Made by a program: the position numbers and the translations under genes
In this document: in pieces, positions 6,709 to 7,650 of the stretch
How the letters are laid out: each line of letters starts with the position of its first letter
Numbering within the stretch: position 1 is the stretch's first letter
DNA from: an uncultured Bergeyella sp.
Lineage (GTDB): Bacteria > Bacteroidota > Bacteroidia > Flavobacteriales > Weeksellaceae
Direction: 5' to 3'
Assembly (NCBI GenBank): GCA_916710115.1
Contig: CAKAOY010000054.1
Location: forward strand, 1 to 7,650
DNA length: 7,650 nt
Notes under the pieces: model-generated
What the model was told of the DNA's origin: nothing
The model's database searches: none
What the model saw: only the letters and a program-made list of their open reading frames with translations

Positions 6709-6789
6709 ATGGGAGATGTTAAATCCAATAAAAAAGTCCCAAATCTTCCTAAAAGCAGGGTGCTGAAATGGGGGGATTTATCAAAATGA
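6709..6789 (+). CDS. Small ORF of 26 codons, stop overlaps next start (ATGA)
   Basis: The ORF reads MGDVKSNKKV, then PNLPKSRVLKWGDLSK, and ends at TGA 6787-6789, which overlaps the ATG at 6786 of the following broken gene by four bases. Such overlap is typical of translationally coupled genes and suggests that this is either a real small gene or the 3' end of a longer, mostly lost gene. The frame is closed by TAA at 6691 upstream, so no longer protein is encoded now. It is basic and soluble, with no signal peptide or membrane segment. A run of 6 G (6770-6775) lies within it. I do not recognise a family. Confidence 0.3.
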   Translation: MGDVKSNKKVPNLPKSRVLKWGDLSK

Positions 6790-7383
6790 AAAGAGAAAGC
6801 AAAAGATTAATTTATACACTTATATTGGTGTTTTTAGGATATTGGGTATAGATGTTACTTATAGAGTGAAATTAAAACCAAATAAGAATGATAAATCTTA
6901 TGTGGAAGAAGAAGATTTGCTATTAAGTATTCGTGGAGATAAATCAATATATTTAAATCAATATATTATAGTGCAGCCTATCAATATATGATGGGTAACC
7001 AAGCGGAAGCAGCACAAAAAGGATTAGATATAGTATTAAAGAATAATAATAGTATTGCTATTTTTAGTAATAGGGGGGGGGGCTCTAATGCTCAAAATAT
7101 GAAGAAAAGAAATGTAAAATTGGCATATAACAATAAATGGACAGCAGATAGTCTCACTACCATCAAAGAACGAATGAAAAGAGAGTATAATTTTGATGTT
7201 CAATTCAATGATGTCTCTTATGACGAAAATGACCTAGTGAAATTATTCAACTTATCTGTAATCTGCAACGATGGGTATAGAGGTTCAGCATATTTCGCTG
7301 GACAACCTAATATAAAATTTGGATTTTATAGAAACTATGGTATGTTTACAAAAAGTTTTGGAATAGGATATATTAAAGACTAG
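6786..7383 (+). pseudogene. Unrecognised gene broken by two frameshifts, with a G10 tract
   Basis: Three consecutive frames join into one plausible protein of about 199 residues. Frame one starts at ATG 6786 (MKRESKRLIYTLILVF, a signal or membrane anchor) and stops at 6849. Frame two picks up near 6836 (ILGIDVTYRVKLKPNKNDK, later LLLSIRGDKSIYLNQ) and stops at TGA 6989-6991. Frame three covers about 6964-7383, with YYSAAYQYMMGNQAEAAQKG at its start, then a globular part ending FGIGYIKD. One extra base in the T5 run at 6831-6835 and loss of two bases (such as 6962-6963, in an AT repeat) would restore a continuous frame. The intact 3' frame has ATG at 6988 (131 codons), but its homology-like continuity upstream argues that this is not the true start. 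The product would be an exported or anchored protein of unknown function. Sequencing error is an alternative to true decay. Confidence 0.6.
7073..7082 (+). repeat. Poly-G tract (G10) inside the broken gene
   Basis: Ten consecutive G in an otherwise AT-rich gene, encoding Arg-Gly-Gly-Gly in the present frame. G runs of this length inside coding sequence are classic slippage sites that turn proteins on and off. At G10 the frame runs through to the stop at 7381; one base more or less would shift it. Confidence 0.8.
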
Positions 7384-7388
7384 TAACG

Positions 7389-7429
7389 AAAAGATAGGTG
7401 TTTTTATTTAGAAAGTCACCTATCTTTTT
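7389..7429 (+). terminator. Rho-independent terminator after the broken gene
   Basis: AAAAGATAGGTG (7389-7400) pairs without mismatch with CACCTATCTTTT (7417-7428) around a 16-base loop and ends in a T run. It lies 5 bases after the stop codon and shields the downstream promoter from read-through. Confidence 0.88.
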
Positions 7430-7524
7430 GTTAGTTGGTGTTTGATATTAAAGATTTGTTTAAAAATTTTTCTTATTGTGTATCAGTTATTTAGTGATTT
7501 TTGGTAAATTTTTTTGCAAATAAA

Positions 7525-7557
7525 TTTGGATGATGGGATAATTTTTTGATAGTTTTG
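7525..7557 (+). promoter_or_regulatory. Strong promoter, probably of an rRNA operon
   Basis: A -33 element TTTG (7525-7528) and a -7 box TAGTTTTG (7550-7557) are separated by 21 bases, fitting the Bacteroidota consensus TTTG-N19-21-TAnnTTTG. The bases after the -7 box, CACTCGC, closely resemble the TTTGCACCCGC initiation region of rRNA operons in this phylum. The upstream region is A/T-tract rich, as expected of an UP-type element. This is the only promoter in the window with both elements intact. Confidence 0.7.
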
Positions 7558-7563
7558 CACTCG

Positions 7564-7650
7564 CAAATGAGGTGATAAGCTTTGTTTGAGGAGACAGAAG
7601 GACATTGAAAATAGAAGATATACGACCGAGATAGAAGATATAGAGGCTAG
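7564..7650 (+). other. Probable rRNA operon leader (5' part, runs off the window)
   Basis: This is transcribed from the promoter at 7525-7557 and has no ORF of note. GAAGGACATTGAAAATAG (7597-7614) resembles the 'TTCATTGA/TTCTTTGACATATTG' leader segment that precedes 16S rRNA in Bacteroidota and probably takes part in antitermination or processing. The region then continues with a direct repeat to the window edge. The 16S sequence itself is not in the window, so the assignment rests on promoter and leader resemblance. Another stable RNA or tRNA operon remains possible. Confidence 0.45.
7611..7642 (+). repeat. Direct repeat of ATAGAAGATATA, period 20
   Basis: ATAGAAGATATA occurs at 7611-7622 and again, identically, at 7631-7642, separated by CGACCGAG; the second copy is followed by GAGGCTAG. 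It lies in the predicted rRNA leader close to the window edge, so further copies may follow. Confidence 0.75.

Noticed and set aside
6739..6768. Resemblance of NLPKSRVLKW to the NLPKS-VLQF segment of phosphoglucomutases
   Set aside because: Only a few residues match and none of the downstream RPSGTEPK phosphate-binding motif is present in any frame, so it is most likely chance.
1..7650. CRISPR array, insertion sequence or attachment site
   Set aside because: No regularly spaced palindromic repeats, no transposase motifs and no paired terminal inverted repeats with target duplications were seen.

Overview
The window is AT-rich and looks like a chromosomal segment of a Bacteroidota bacterium, most likely a flavobacterium of the Weeksellaceae type (Chryseobacterium, Riemerella, Bergeyella and relatives). 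The reasons are several TAnnTTTG promoter boxes, A-rich leaders without a usable Shine-Dalgarno sequence, a surface protein of the 'VGIN-TTP-LD' kind typical of this phylum, and the SufB/SufC/SufD sequences. The assignment to family level is inference.

Layout. Bases 1-89 hold the 5' end of a minus-strand membrane-protein gene with its own promoter box. Across a short divergent intergenic region lies a secreted, fibre-like surface protein (257-2044, plus). Its promoter region contains an uninterrupted run of 18 T where the -33 element is expected, which is the arrangement of a phase-variable promoter. A hairpin terminator closes this gene. Bases 2248-6481 form one iron-sulfur cluster assembly unit: promoter, sufB, sufC, a GyrI-like effector-binding-domain gene, sufD, terminator. 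SufB, SufC and SufD form the SufBC2D scaffold and ATPase complex, and all the key residues I could check are present. No cysteine desulfurase (sufS) or sufE gene follows sufD here.

Bases 6482-7429 are a decayed or switchable accessory patch: an AT microsatellite, a 26-codon ORF whose stop overlaps the next start (ATGA), and an unrecognised gene of about 199 codons broken by two frameshifts. That gene also carries a run of 10 G, a second hypermutable tract. A long hairpin terminator ends it. From about 7525 to the end there is a strong promoter of the type that drives rRNA operons in this phylum (TTTG-N21-TAgtTTTGCACTCGC). Its transcribed leader contains a 12-base direct repeat and runs off the window edge, so a 16S rRNA gene is predicted just outside.

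The strongest candidates for new biology are the T18 promoter tract before the surface protein, the G10 tract in the broken gene, and the effector-binding gene inserted within the suf operon.
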